Counted from the stretch's first letter, positions 17,156 to 25,497 are shown. The stretch is DNA of 64,000 nt from JAFGRU01 sp016934985 (GCA_963665045.2 CAXXJQ010000006.1:186001-250000); one strand, 5' to 3'. Notes: generated from the sequence alone by a model not told the origin. Translations and numbers: made by a program.

Positions 17156-18081
17156 ATGGAACATGCTGAACAAGTCCGCTTCGATGAACTGTATCAACGC
17201 CACCTGAGACTGCTCAAACTGCAGGGCAAGAGCGACAAAACCATTGATGTCTACGCAAGGGCGGTGCGCCGGGTGGCCAATCATTTCGATTGCTGCCCGG
17301 ATACCTTGACGCCGGAACAGTTGGAAGTCTACTTCGGCCAGTTGGTTGATTCCCATTCCTGGAGCACGGTCAAGGTCGATCGTAATGGCCTGCAGTTCTT
17401 CTGGCGTCATGTCCTCAAGCGGGACTGGCAATGGGTCAATATTATCAAGCCGCCCAAGATCCAAACCATCCCTGACATTCTTACCCCGGAAGAGGTTGTC
17501 AAATTGATCGGGGCGACACGCAAGTTGCGCTTCCGCGTGTTTTTCTTAACCTCCTATTCCATGGGCCTGCGTCTGGAAGAAACCCTGTCCCTTCAGGTCG
17601 GCGATATTGATGCCCCGCAGAAGCGAGTTCATGTGCGGCGCGGGAAAGGGAACAAGGATCGTTTCGTCCCCTTGCCTGACATCACCTACCAAGCCTTGCG
17701 GGTCTTGTGGCGCATGCATCGTCACCCGGCATTCCTTTTCCCCAATGCGCAAGGTTCCCCGGAAACGATCCGTCAGGCGAGTACCCATATGGACCGTGGT
17801 GGTGTTCAAAAAACCATCAAGATGCTCGTTGCGGGGTGCGGCATCAAAAAAAAATCTCAACCCACTCTCTGCGCCACAGCTTTGCGACCCATCTGCTCGA
17901 ACGTGGCTTAAGTCTGCGCCATATCCAGGGTTTACTCGGCCATTCCAGCCCCACCACAACGGCTCGCTATGCTCATTTCACCGATGTGACTGAAAAAGAT
18001 TCACTGACCACCATCAACCATTTGATCAATGCCCTGCATTTCGATTTGGGAGGCGATGATGGATCTGATCTCTATCGTTGA
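17156..18081 (+). pseudogene. IS91-linked tyrosine recombinase, frame broken at A9
   Basis: A phage-integrase-type recombinase: an N-terminal SAM-like core-binding domain (KSDKTIDVYARAVRRVANHF) and a catalytic domain with GLRLEETLSL (first Arg). The continuous frame stops at 17911 before the remaining catalytic residues. In the next frame THSLRHSFATHLLERG, GLLGHSSPTTTARYAHF (Tyr nucleophile) follow to a stop at 18081. The switch is at nine A residues (17846-17854); ten would restore the frame. This may be decay, a sequence error, or slippage on the A-run. AAGGAG precedes the ATG. Confidence 0.85.
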
Positions 18082-19105
18082 GCAATTCCATGATTCCTTT
18101 ATCGCCACATATGCCGACCGGTTACTGCCCGGCCACCTGAACGCACTGCACGCCATCAGGCGCTGTCGCACACCCGATTCAGGCGAACTCCATGTGCAGT
18201 GCACCAAATGCGGGCAAGCCGAATGGCGCCCTCTCTCCTGCGGGCACCGCAGTTGCCCTAAATGCCAGAACCATGAAGCGAGCCGCTGGCTGGATCGACA
18301 GCAGGACAAGTTGCTGCCGGTGCCCTACTTTATGGTGACCTTTACCTTGCCTTATGAACTCCGACCGCTGGCCTGGCATTTTCAAACAAAAATCTACACC
18401 ATCTTACTTGCTTGCGCCATCAGCACCCTGAAGGATTTCGGTCTGAACCCCAAACAGTTGGGCGCCCACATGGGCATGACGGCCGTCCTCCATACCCAGA
18501 ACAGAAAATTGGATTATCATCCCCATGTCCATGCCATCGTTCCGGGCGGGGGGATCGATAAAGACCGGCGACAATGGAAAAAGGTGAAGGGCAAATACCT
18601 GTTTAACGAATTCAACCTGGCCAAGGTCTTTCGTGCCCGCTTTCTGGCGGCGGTGAACAGGGCGGGACTGACGATGCCAACGGGTGTTCCCGAAGGCTGG
18701 GTGGTCGATTGCTGCCATGTCGGCTCGGGCTTACCGGCCTTGAAGTACCTCTCCCGCTATCTCTATCGGGGCGTCATCGCTGAAAAGAACATCGTCTCCT
18801 GCCGGGATGGACAGGTGACCTTCAGCTACATCGAAAGCAAGACCGGGCAAAAACGTTACCGCACCTTAAGGGGGGAGGATTTCTTGTGGCTGGTTCTCCA
18901 GCATGTTCTCCCAAAAGCCTTTCGCCGGGTCAGGGATTATGGCTTTCTCCACGGCAATGCCAGGAAACTGTTGGCTGTGGTGCAACTTGTTCTACGGGTG
19001 CTCATTGAGCCAAGGCACCCAAGGCCGAGGCCGCTCTTTAAATGTTCCCGATGCAAAGCTCCCATGAAAATCCTGGGCTCCTGCCGGCCATGGCTACCGG
19101 GATAG
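18059..19105 (+). CDS. IS91-family HUH transposase
   Basis: A 348-residue Y2/HUH rolling-circle transposase. An N-terminal zinc-binding part is visible (CTKCGQAEWRPLSCGHRSCPKC), then LDYHPHVHAIVPGGG with the His-x-His metal pair, and YLSRYLYRGV with the catalytic tyrosines. It starts before the recombinase frame ends (overlap about 22 bases), so the two are translationally linked. A possible ATG at 18056 lies one codon earlier. It is related to, but clearly distinct from, the transposase of element 2. Confidence 0.9.
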   Translation: MDLISIVEQFHDSFIATYADRLLPGHLNALHAIRRCRTPDSGELHVQCTKCGQAEWRPLSCGHRSCPKCQNHEASRWLDRQQDKLLPVPYFMVTFTLPYELRPLAWHFQTKIYTILLACAISTLKDFGLNPKQLGAHMGMTAVLHTQNRKLDYHPHVHAIVPGGGIDKDRRQWKKVKGKYLFNEFNLAKVFRARFLAAVNRAGLTMPTGVPEGWVVDCCHVGSGLPALKYLSRYLYRGVIAEKNIVSCRDGQVTFSYIESKTGQKRYRTLRGEDFLWLVLQHVLPKAFRRVRDYGFLHGNARKLLAVVQLVLRVLIEPRHPRPRPLFKCSRCKAPMKILGSCRPWLPG

Positions 19106-19312
19106 AAGGGGCCTCACAGGCTCGCCTGGCCACAACCTTTTAACAGAGGAGGATTTGAAGGTTTTATGAACACCCCTGTTAATCTCTCTTTTTAGCCGCC
19201 AAAAGGTGAAAGGCTCCCGTTCGCCCTGGATATGGAGCCCGGATCCTCTGTACTCTGTTTCATCCTAATCAAAAAAAAGATATTTGCTTATATAAGTAGT
19301 GTCGCCGGGCTT

Positions 19313-19373
19313 GTCCAACCACAGGATAAGATCGCGGCTCGTGCCTCGCGCTATCTATCCTTATTCGTTAGGT
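19313..19373 (-). repeat. attC5, short type
   Basis: Left core GTCCAAC (perfect RYYYAAC) and right core GTTAGGT flank AGGATAAGATCGCGGC and CTATCCTTATTC arms. It shares its centre with attC1. The stop codon of the next cassette gene overlaps the right core. Confidence 0.75.
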
Positions 19374-19676
19374 GGTTTTGTTTGCTCGCCATGAGAGGAA
19401 AATATAGGTCAACAACGAGTACACAATGACACCCACCGGAAAACTGGCTAAAAAAGCTAGATAATTAAGAGCGGTTCCAAAGTACAGTGGCCGATCAGGT
19501 GTGCCAACGTTATGTAATGGAACAAAGCTTTGCAATATTGTGTTCTGCCAAAAGACTATTTCAGATGCCCACCCTATGTCTGCTTCATGTAAAAAATAGG
19601 CTATAGCTGTTAGTCCCGCGGTTAATGTAAGACCAACAAATAATGCCCACAGAATTTGCCTTGTCTTCTGTTTCAT
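19368..19676 (-). CDS. Cassette gene, 102-residue membrane protein
   Basis: Three hydrophobic segments are visible: ILWALFVGLTLTAGLTAIAYFL, a central ALNYLAFLASFPVGVIVY and the C-terminal LLTYIFLSW, with a soluble loop between the first two (DIGWASEIVFWQNT). No family is recognised. The ATG at 19676 lies 13 bases inside the attC6 boundary; the longer frame reads through that site. It is a single-gene cassette followed by attC5. Confidence 0.65.
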   Translation of the reverse strand: MKQKTRQILWALFVGLTLTAGLTAIAYFLHEADIGWASEIVFWQNTILQSFVPLHNVGTPDRPLYFGTALNYLAFLASFPVGVIVYSLLTYIFLSWRANKTT

Positions 19677-19688
19677 AGCATTGGTGCC

Positions 19689-19792
19689 ACCTAACGTTTG
19701 AGCTAAGCGGCGGCGCTGTGCGCTGTAGGGCAGCACCGCATTTAAAGGAAACCGGGCGAGTAATTCCGTCCGCTTGAGTGAACTGGTTGGGC
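19689..19792 (-). repeat. attC6
   Basis: Cores ACCTAAC and GTTGGGC both fit the consensus. The body is the same as attC3 except for a few bases, matching the duplication of cassette B. Confidence 0.85.
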
Positions 19793-19916
19793 ATTTTCAT
19801 TTTTTGTGAGAAGTCTTGGTCCACATTTTTTCTACCCACTCAGGCTCACAGTTTAAACACCGGATTCTGATAAGCGCGGCACCAAGAGTGGCAAACAAAG
19901 GAACACCCAAAAAAAG

Positions 19917-21289
19917 GGCCTCTTCCGCAGAATCTGTGGGTAGAGGGTTGTAAAAATTAGAGCATTGCCTTTCCAGAATGGGTAGGATGGTTTTTCCCGA
20001 AACTATCAAACCCAAACTCCAAAAAGGCAATGCTGATTAAAACTTTACTGAATAAGGTTGAACGATTCAAGTCGTTCGTTTATGGCTCCACCTCTGTCCA
20101 ATTGGTTGACGGCGTGGAAGCCCTTATCATTGACATCAAGCCTCGCCGGAACAGCCGCCCGGTGTGTCCCGAGTGTGGCAAACGACGGAACATTTACGAC
20201 AGGCAACCCCCACGCCTCTTCGAGTATCTGCCGGTTTGGACGTTCAAGGTTTTCTTCCGTTATCCACCCCGCCGGGTTAATTGTCCAGACCACGGCGTCA
20301 AGGTGGAAGCACTGCCCTGGAGTTACGGCAAAGAACGAACAACGTTTGCTTATCAGGTTTACCTGGCCCGCTGGGCAAAGAGGCTCTCCTGGAAAGAGGT
20401 CGCTCACATCTTCGAAACCAGTTGGGACACGGTGTTTCGAGCTGTTGCCTTCGTGGTCGATTACGGTCTCGCCCACAGAGGCCTTGCGGATGTGACCGAG
20501 ATCGGTGTGGACGAAATAGCTGTTTTCAAAGGCCACAAATACCTGACCCTTGTGTATCAACTCAATGCCGGGGTCAGGCGGCTTCTCTGGTGTGGTCAGG
20601 AACGCCGGGCAAAAACTCTGCTGCGCTTCTTCCGGCAGTTTGGCAAAGAGCGCAGTACTCAAATCAAGTTCGTTTGCAGCGACATGTGGGCGCCTTATCT
20701 CAAGGTGATCGCCAAAAAGGCTCCCCAGGCGTTGAATATCCTGGACCGCTTCCACATCATGCGGAAATTCAACGAAGCGATTGACGAGATCCGACGCGAC
20801 GAAGTCAAACAGTTCAAAGCCGCTGGCCAGGAGAATGTTCTTAAACACAAACGCTGGCTTCTGTTGAAACGCCCGGAGAATCTCTCCGAAAAGCAGACGG
20901 CCCGACTGGATGAGCTGCTCAAACTCAACCTGACGTCAATCAAAGGGTACCTGATGCGCGAGGATTTCCAGCGGTTCTGGGACTACCAACGCCCAAACTT
21001 TGCGGAAAAGTTTCTCGACAACTGGATAACCCGAACCCTGCAAACCGATCTCGAGCCCATGAGGAAAGTGGCAAAAATGTTGCGCAGCCACAAGCCACTC
21101 ATTCTCAACTGGTTCAAGGCCAAAGGCGAGCTTTCCTGCGGTGCGGTAGAGGGTATGAACCTCAAAGCAAAACTCACTATGAGAAAAGCGTATGGTTTTA
21201 AAACCCTCAAGTGCCTTGAAATCGCCTTATATCATACACTTGGCAAGTTACCGGAACCTGAATATCTCCACAGATTCTGCTGACGAGCC
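19917..21289 (+). mobile_element. ISL3-like insertion sequence
   Basis: About 1.37 kb, bounded by imperfect inverted repeats: GGCCTCTTCCGCAGAATCTG at the left and, reading inward on the other strand, GGCTCGTCAGCAGAATCTG at the right. Both ends are flanked by an A-rich 8-base stretch (AAAAAAAG / AAAAAAGG) compatible with the 8-base duplication usual in ISL3. Confidence 0.85.
20030..21283 (+). CDS. ISL3-family transposase
   Basis: A 417-residue DDE transposase. An N-terminal zinc finger (CPECGKRRNIYDRQ and VNCPDHG) precedes the catalytic core: IGVDEIAVFKGHKYLT (first Asp), VCSDMWAPYLKVI and ALNILDRFHIMRKFNEAID (second Asp), and GAVEGMNLKAKLTMRKAYGF (Glu). Length and motifs are complete, so the element is probably functional. 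The ATG lies close inside the left repeat, with a short leader. Confidence 0.93.
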   Translation: MLIKTLLNKVERFKSFVYGSTSVQLVDGVEALIIDIKPRRNSRPVCPECGKRRNIYDRQPPRLFEYLPVWTFKVFFRYPPRRVNCPDHGVKVEALPWSYGKERTTFAYQVYLARWAKRLSWKEVAHIFETSWDTVFRAVAFVVDYGLAHRGLADVTEIGVDEIAVFKGHKYLTLVYQLNAGVRRLLWCGQERRAKTLLRFFRQFGKERSTQIKFVCSDMWAPYLKVIAKKAPQALNILDRFHIMRKFNEAIDEIRRDEVKQFKAAGQENVLKHKRWLLLKRPENLSEKQTARLDELLKLNLTSIKGYLMREDFQRFWDYQRPNFAEKFLDNWITRTLQTDLEPMRKVAKMLRSHKPLILNWFKAKGELSCGAVEGMNLKAKLTMRKAYGFKTLKCLEIALYHTLGKLPEPEYLHRFC

Positions 21290-21473
21290 AAAAAAGGAAA
21301 CAAAACCTCACTGTTGTGTTCTCAATGAATTTTGCGAGGAGCATTGTAGTGAATATAAAAAATATAGATAAAAAAAGTTGAAATGGTTTTTTAACCAAAA
21401 ACAGCTTCTTTTTTTCACCGCAGTTTTCGCAAAACCAATCTTCTTTTTTCATAAAGTAATAGTCAAGCTGGCT

Positions 21474-21576
21474 GCCCAACGGTTGAGATAAGCGGGCGCG
21501 TGGCTCAGATAAAACTGGTAGCAACTTTTCGAGAACCAACCGAGAAAATCGGTCCGCTTGATTGAAGGGGTTAGAC
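21474..21576 (-). repeat. attC7
   Basis: Cores GCCCAAC and GTTAGAC are both perfect matches. The arms AGATAAGCGG and CCGCTTGATTGAAG pair with a single unpaired base on the right arm, the feature that sets attC strand choice; this places the top strand on the minus strand like the genes. Confidence 0.88.
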
Positions 21577-22092
21577 CAACTTTATAAACTTGGCTACTTT
21601 ACTCTTAGCAAGTTCAGCTACCTTTGCGATGTCATTTTCTCTGGTAAAGCCAGTATGCGGGAACCAGTTATAAATTTGATCATTGGGATAAAAGAGAAAG
21701 CCTTTTGGAGCATGGACAACTTTTGAAATAGATTCCCATTGAATTGTGGCCTCGCCAATGCCTTCAACTGACGAATGAAGCGCATCTTCTGAAATCACCC
21801 AATTTACCATTTTGTCCTTGTCTGGTCTTTTCTTGAAACGCCGACGGACAGCCCAAGCTAGATCATAACGTCGCACAAAGAGCCAATAAAATCCGCCAGC
21901 GAAAACCACAACTGGGAAAAAAGCCCAACCGAAAACAACTATTCTGTATATGCCCGCAAGCATGGCTAAGATTGCGATTAAATTCGCGGCAAACCTAAAT
22001 GGCTTACGACAAGAATGCATGCGATGAGAGGTGTGGGCAATAACAGCCTCATCTGAAGTCCACATAAACTTGATATTGATGGGATCTTTCAT
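21571..22092 (-). CDS. Cassette gene, YcxB-like membrane protein
   Basis: A 173-residue protein with two membrane segments (RFAANLIAILAMLAGIYRIVVFG and FFPVVVFAGGFYWLFV) followed by a C-terminal YcxB-like domain: VISEDALHSSVEGIGEATIQWESISKVV, then GFLFYPNDQIYNWFPHTGF. YcxB-type proteins are integral membrane proteins of unknown role, common on mobile DNA. The stop lies in attC7. The start is 12 bases from attC8, so the cassette holds only this gene. Confidence 0.75.
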   Translation of the reverse strand: MKDPINIKFMWTSDEAVIAHTSHRMHSCRKPFRFAANLIAILAMLAGIYRIVVFGWAFFPVVVFAGGFYWLFVRRYDLAWAVRRRFKKRPDKDKMVNWVISEDALHSSVEGIGEATIQWESISKVVHAPKGFLFYPNDQIYNWFPHTGFTRENDIAKVAELAKSKVAKFIKLV

Positions 22093-22103
22093 TAGATTTC
22101 GTC

Positions 22104-22206
22104 GTCTAACGTTGTAATAACCGGGCGCGCGGCTCAGAATAAGCTGGCAGCAACCTTTTCGAGAAACGAACCGAGAAAATCGCTCCGGTTCATAAATTGG
22201 TTATGT
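22104..22206 (-). repeat. attC8
   Basis: Left core GTCTAAC (perfect), right core GTTATGT. The body from AACGTTGTAATAACCGG onward matches attC2, as expected for a duplicated cassette. Confidence 0.88.
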
Positions 22207-22213
22207 TCGATTT

Positions 22214-22420
22214 CTATTTAACAATTTCCCATTCGTTCCACGGCCAACCACCTTTACCGTCATTGCTGTAAAGATAGCATTCGTCTTTTATTTTACCGAT
22301 TGTAATAACTTCACCTATTGCAACACCCATTCTTTCAATATCTTGATATAAACCCCTTGTTCTTTTCGAAGGGTTAAATTTTACTTTGTCCCCGATTTTA
22401 AATGGACACTGACTATTCAT
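22214..22420 (-). CDS. Cassette gene A, 68-residue SH3-like protein, copy 2
   Basis: Identical to the protein at 16306-16512 except Ser at residue 3 in place of Arg. The near-perfect identity over gene plus attC, against different neighbours on both sides, shows that the whole cassette was copied as a unit. Function unknown. Confidence 0.65.
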   Translation of the reverse strand: MNSQCPFKIGDKVKFNPSKRTRGLYQDIERMGVAIGEVITIGKIKDECYLYSNDGKGGWPWNEWEIVK

Positions 22421-22442
22421 GGCTCAATTCATTCATTAAGGA

Positions 22443-22545
22443 ACATAACGTTGCGATAACCGGGCGCGTGGCTCAGATAAAACTGGTAGCGAACTTTTCG
22501 GGAAACGAACCGAGGAAATCGCTCCGGTTGATTGGCAGGTTGTGC
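22443..22545 (-). repeat. attC9
   Basis: Left core ACATAAC, right core GTTGTGC; arms GATAACCGG and CCGGTTGATTGG. Confidence 0.85.
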
Positions 22546-22561
22546 ATTCTTATTATTCTCA

Positions 22562-22864
22562 TCATTTTCCTGTAACTGCTTTTCTTTGAGCTGATGCTCT
22601 TGCTTTGTCCCTCATTTCATTTAGTTTTTTTCGAGATTCTTGACTCGCTTGCTGAGAGGGTATTTGGTTGATAGCTTTTTTTAATTCATCAAGAGCATTG
22701 TCCCTTTCCTGCTTCAACAGTTCTTCACGCTGAATGGCTTCACGATCTTGTTTTTCAATAATTTTTTTCCCAAGGTAATTCGACCCAAAACCCCCAATGG
22801 CAACAAGAACGGCGCCTATGAAAATGATTATTTGAAAGAAGAACTGCCAGCTATGAAGAGACAT
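22562..22864 (-). CDS. Cassette gene, single-pass membrane protein with coiled coil
   Basis: About 100 residues. One N-terminal helix (FFFQIIIFIGAVLVAIGGFGSNYL) anchors a long charged helix with heptad-like spacing (KQDREAIQREELLKQERDNA) and a basic C-terminus. No enzyme motif is present. The ATG at 22864 is preferred because the longer frame reads through attC10. Role unknown; such proteins often act as tethers. Confidence 0.6.
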   Translation of the reverse strand: MSLHSWQFFFQIIIFIGAVLVAIGGFGSNYLGKKIIEKQDREAIQREELLKQERDNALDELKKAINQIPSQQASQESRKKLNEMRDKARASAQRKAVTGK

Positions 22865-22890
22865 TGATTTACACCCATCTTTTTGAATAC

Positions 22891-22994
22891 GCACAACGTT
22901 GAGATAAGCGGGCGTGTGGCTCAGATAAAACCGGCAGCGGCCTTTTAGAGAAGCGCCCAGTTGAAATCGCTCCGCCTTGATTGACTGGTTATGA
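22891..22994 (-). repeat. attC10
   Basis: Left core GCACAAC (core TAAC changed to CAAC), right core GTTATGA; arms AGATAAGCGG and CCGCCTTGATTGAC. Confidence 0.85.
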
Positions 22995-23411
22995 GCTGGA
23001 TTTAAAAAGTGACTGTTTTTCAACAATAAATAGCCTCAAAACCATTAATATTAGTATCACCTCTACAAACAGCATGATATGTGAGGGCCAAAAATTCTTA
23101 ACAACTCTTATTGTGCCTGGGGTAAATGGCGGTGGGGGAATATCTTTGTATTTTAGGTGTTCAACGAGCATTGCTATGCGGTAAAAAGCATCGATAACCA
23201 TAGCTATAACAGCCAAATAGAAATATGTGAGCTTACTTTTTTTAAAAAACGCAAATACTGAAGAAATAAGCATAAAAAAGGGAAGAAATACCTTAAAGAA
23301 ATAATTTGGGCTTGTGCTCCATATGAACTGGTCTGGCAATCTAAAAACATTGTTCCGTAGAAGAGTGTAGGAGCCAATGAGGACGATAAAGATCAGAACA
23401 AATTTTTTCAT
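22989..23411 (-). CDS. Cassette gene, four-helix membrane protein
   Basis: About 140 residues with hydrophobic segments at the N-terminus (FVLIFIVLIGSYTLL), FFKVFLPFFMLISSVFAFF, YFYLAVIAMVIDAFY and the C-terminal IMLFVEVILILMVLRLFIV. A short loop contains the proline run IPPPPFTP. No family recognised. ATG 23411 (MKKFVL) gives a clean N-terminal helix; an ATG six codons earlier is also possible but sits in attC11. Confidence 0.6.
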   Translation of the reverse strand: MKKFVLIFIVLIGSYTLLRNNVFRLPDQFIWSTSPNYFFKVFLPFFMLISSVFAFFKKSKLTYFYLAVIAMVIDAFYRIAMLVEHLKYKDIPPPPFTPGTIRVVKNFWPSHIMLFVEVILILMVLRLFIVEKQSLFKSSS

Positions 23412-23425
23412 AAAACCCTTTTGCC

Positions 23426-23529
23426 TCATAACGACTGAGCTAAGCGGGCGCGCTGCTAACGCGGAGAAGCAGCGAGATTATCGAGAAACGCCCAGTGTTA
23501 TTCGCTCCGATTGAGTGAACTGGTTATGA
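23426..23529 (-). repeat. attC11
   Basis: Left core TCATAAC, right core GTTATGA; arms GAGCTAAGCGG and CCGATTGAGTGAACTGG, with a more divergent centre (GCTGCTAACGCGGAGAAGCAG) than the others. Confidence 0.8.
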
Positions 23530-23586
23530 ACTCTTTTATGGTTTGAAAATCAACCCCACTAAATGTGGCCCAGAAAACGATTGAGA

Positions 23587-23892
23587 CTAAATTTCCGAAT
23601 CAAAATCAACGCCACAAAAAGGGCAACATTTAATGTTTTCTGGTATTTGAAAAAATTGCCCTTTTGTCTCATCTAGCATTTTACCAATAGCCTTTTGACA
23701 TTTCGGACACCGAATGGCTAACCCATATGATATGGATCTTGAAAACATCACTGTCGAAGCAATTAAAAGAGGCAAAAATATATAATAATTTTTACTTAAA
23801 ACTAGGCCTGAAAAAACACAAGATGCCAAAGATGACATCCCGATGATAACGTTTTTCTTGTAAATTTTGTTTAAATTCTCTCTTATTGTCAT
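23587..23892 (-). CDS. Cassette gene, membrane zinc-ribbon protein 1 of a tandem pair
   Basis: A 101-residue protein that opens MTIRENLNKIYKKN, has two helices (SSLASCVFSGLVLSK and YIFLPLLIASTVMF), then a zinc ribbon: LAIRCPKCQKAIGKM and KCCPFCGVDFDSEI. It is a clear paralogue of the gene just upstream (23914-24213); both start MTIRE and end in the same zinc ribbon. There is no attC between them, so one cassette carries both. The location of the ribbon after the membrane part is like cassette B. Function unknown. Confidence 0.7.
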   Translation of the reverse strand: MTIRENLNKIYKKNVIIGMSSLASCVFSGLVLSKNYYIFLPLLIASTVMFSRSISYGLAIRCPKCQKAIGKMLDETKGQFFQIPENIKCCPFCGVDFDSEI

Positions 23893-23913
23893 TTTTAAAG
23901 AATTTAATTTAAT

Positions 23914-24213
23914 CTATATTTCTGAATTAAAATCAATTTTACAGTAGGGACAAAAATTTATAGGTTTGTCAATTGAGCTGTCCCATAGCCTACCAATAGA
24001 ACTTTTGCAATTAGGGCAACGTATTCCTAAGTTAGAATACCCTGTAACAGCAAATACGAACAAAGATAAAAGAAAAGGAAGATATTTAAAAAAGCTGTTT
24101 CGACAAGAAAACAATAAAGCAAGGATAATTGAAAAAAATAAAAATCCCCAAGATACCTTTAAAAGGGTAGTCAATTTTCTTGATTTATCATTTAATTTCT
24201 CTCTTATTGTCAT
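23914..24213 (-). CDS. Cassette gene, membrane zinc-ribbon protein 2 of a tandem pair
   Basis: A 99-residue paralogue of the preceding entry: MTIREKLNDKSRKL, two hydrophobic segments (VSWGFLFFSIILALLFSC and YLPFLLSLFVFAVTGY), then LGIRCPNCKSSIGRL and FCPYCKIDFNSEI with four zinc-binding cysteines. It is the first gene of a two-gene cassette. Its start is 12 bases from attC12. The pair probably arose by duplication inside the cassette and may form a complex. Confidence 0.7.
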   Translation of the reverse strand: MTIREKLNDKSRKLTTLLKVSWGFLFFSIILALLFSCRNSFFKYLPFLLSLFVFAVTGYSNLGIRCPNCKSSIGRLWDSSIDKPINFCPYCKIDFNSEI

Positions 24214-24225
24214 TTGCTAACTGTC

Positions 24226-24328
24226 TCATAACGTTGCTATAACCGGGCGCGTGGCTCAGCCAAAACTAGCAGCGAGTTTTTCGAGAAACGCGCCGAGAAA
24301 ATCGCTCCGGTTGATGGCTTTGTTATAT
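24226..24328 (-). repeat. attC12
   Basis: Left core TCATAAC, right core GTTATAT; arms CTATAACCGG and CCGGTTGATGGC. Confidence 0.85.
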
Positions 24329-24351
24329 GATTTTAGATAGTTACGCGTATC

Positions 24352-25116
24352 TTAGTTGTTTTTGGTTTTATTTTTTGGATGTTTCGGTGCCCATGAATTG
24401 GCTAATTTATTTGCCTGATTTACTTCATTTTCTAAAAGAACAGATGACAACCTCTTGCTGTTAACCTCTGCAACCAGTTCCTGATGTCTTTGTGCACCGA
24501 TTAAATACCACTTCAACGCTAAGATTAAATTTTCTCGGGATTTAGAGGCTTTATGTTCATATATTCTGCCTAAGGCATTTAAAGCTTTTATTTCATCATG
24601 GTTGGCAGACATTTCGTAATAAAAAATTGCTTTTTTATAATTTAAAGGAACTCCGTTTCCATACTCAAAAAATTGCCCTAAGCAGTATTGTGACCAGCCA
24701 TCTTCTTGTTCACTAGCCATAAAGTAATACTTAAAGGATGTTTCATAGTTTTTCTCAACCAATTTTCCTGAACTATATAAATAACCTAAATGTGATTGTG
24801 CAGGCACAAATCCATTATTTGCGGCAAGTGTATAATACCTTATTGCTTCATCAATATTACTTTTTCCATTTACTCCATCTTCGTATATTTGGCCTAGTAA
24901 AAATTGAGCAAGAACATACCCAAAATCAGATGATTTTTTAAGTAGTTCAATCGCTTTTTGATCATTTTTGCTCTTGAAATGGGAATAATAACCTTCACGA
25001 AATAGTTTCTCTGCTTGGCCCAACTCTGCATACGAAATACTATTAGCCAAGAGAATGCTAAATATTATGAAGGCGGTAACACCTGAAAATAGAATGAACT
25101 TAATTCGACTTTTCAT
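24352..25116 (-). CDS. Cassette gene, secreted Sel1-repeat protein
   Basis: A 254-residue protein with a signal peptide (KFILFSGVTAFIIFSILLANSISYAE), followed by Sel1-like helical repeats: AIELLKKSSDFGYVLAQFLLG, AIRYYTLAANNGFVPAQSHLG, SFKYYFMASEQEDGWSQYCLG and AIFYYEMSANHDEIKALNALG. Sel1 proteins mediate protein contacts in the periplasm or outside. This is the largest globular cassette product. The ATG at 25116 lies just before attC13; the longer frame reads into it. Confidence 0.8.
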   Translation of the reverse strand: MKSRIKFILFSGVTAFIIFSILLANSISYAELGQAEKLFREGYYSHFKSKNDQKAIELLKKSSDFGYVLAQFLLGQIYEDGVNGKSNIDEAIRYYTLAANNGFVPAQSHLGYLYSSGKLVEKNYETSFKYYFMASEQEDGWSQYCLGQFFEYGNGVPLNYKKAIFYYEMSANHDEIKALNALGRIYEHKASKSRENLILALKWYLIGAQRHQELVAEVNSKRLSSVLLENEVNQANKLANSWAPKHPKNKTKNN

Positions 25117-25217
25117 ATAACGTTGAGATAAGCGGGCGCGTGGCTCAGATAAAACTGGTAGCAAACTTTTCGAGAACCTGCCGTGGAAATCGCTCCGCCT
25201 TAATTGAATGGTTATAT
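25115..25217 (-). repeat. attC13
   Basis: Left core ATATAAC, right core GTTATAT; arms AGATAAGCGG and CCGCCTTAATTG. Confidence 0.85.
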
Positions 25218-25496
25218 TTTCCGTTTCCCCTTTGCCTTCTTTTTACCCGTTGAGAATTTCTGAAAATTTAACTGCTCTTTTCTGTCAAAGGCGCGCATTG
25301 CCCTTTGCTGATCATCATAACCAAAATTTTTGTGTTTTTTGGGAGGGTCCCAAACTGAATAAACGATAAATAAAATTAAGGCTCCTAAAAAGAGCGCTGG
25401 AAAAACAGGTTTTTCCAAGACGAAGAGGAAAATTGTGAGGATCATGGTAAGAGCAAAGATTCCCTTTAGTACTCTTTCTTTCACAGTTACCCTCAA
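25212..25496 (-). CDS. Cassette gene, two-helix membrane protein
   Basis: A 94-residue protein: basic start MRVTVKERVLKG, two helices (IFALTMILTIFLFVLEK and ALFLGALILFIVYSV), then a basic soluble tail rich in lysine (FSTGKKKAKGKRKI). No family recognised. Its stop overlaps attC13 and its start lies against attC14. Confidence 0.6.
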   Translation of the reverse strand: MRVTVKERVLKGIFALTMILTIFLFVLEKPVFPALFLGALILFIVYSVWDPPKKHKNFGYDDQQRAMRAFDRKEQLNFQKFSTGKKKAKGKRKI

Positions 25497-25497
25497 A

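Larger units (their letters stand above)
17043..19312 (+). mobile_element. IS91-like element 1 with linked tyrosine recombinase
   Basis: Carries a tyrosine-recombinase gene followed by an IS91-type HUH transposase. The left end starts TAAGCCGCTATCGCGGC, a hairpin, directly after GTTGAAC. Element 2 has the same arrangement (GTTGAAC then TAAACCGCTTCGCGG). IS91 elements are known to insert next to GAAC or CAAG without target duplication. The right end is set only approximately, before attC5. Confidence 0.75.
19797..21452 (-). pseudogene. Cassette gene B, copy 2, split by an ISL3-like element
   Basis: The 3' part (19797-19916) encodes the ending LGVPLFATLGAALIRIRCLN and the 5' part (21290-21452) the beginning MKKEDWFCENCGEKKKLF and first helix, both matching copy 1 at 16643. 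The ISL3-like element lies in the A-rich stretch between the two helices, so this copy is dead. The rest of the cassette, including its attC6, is intact. Confidence 0.85.
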
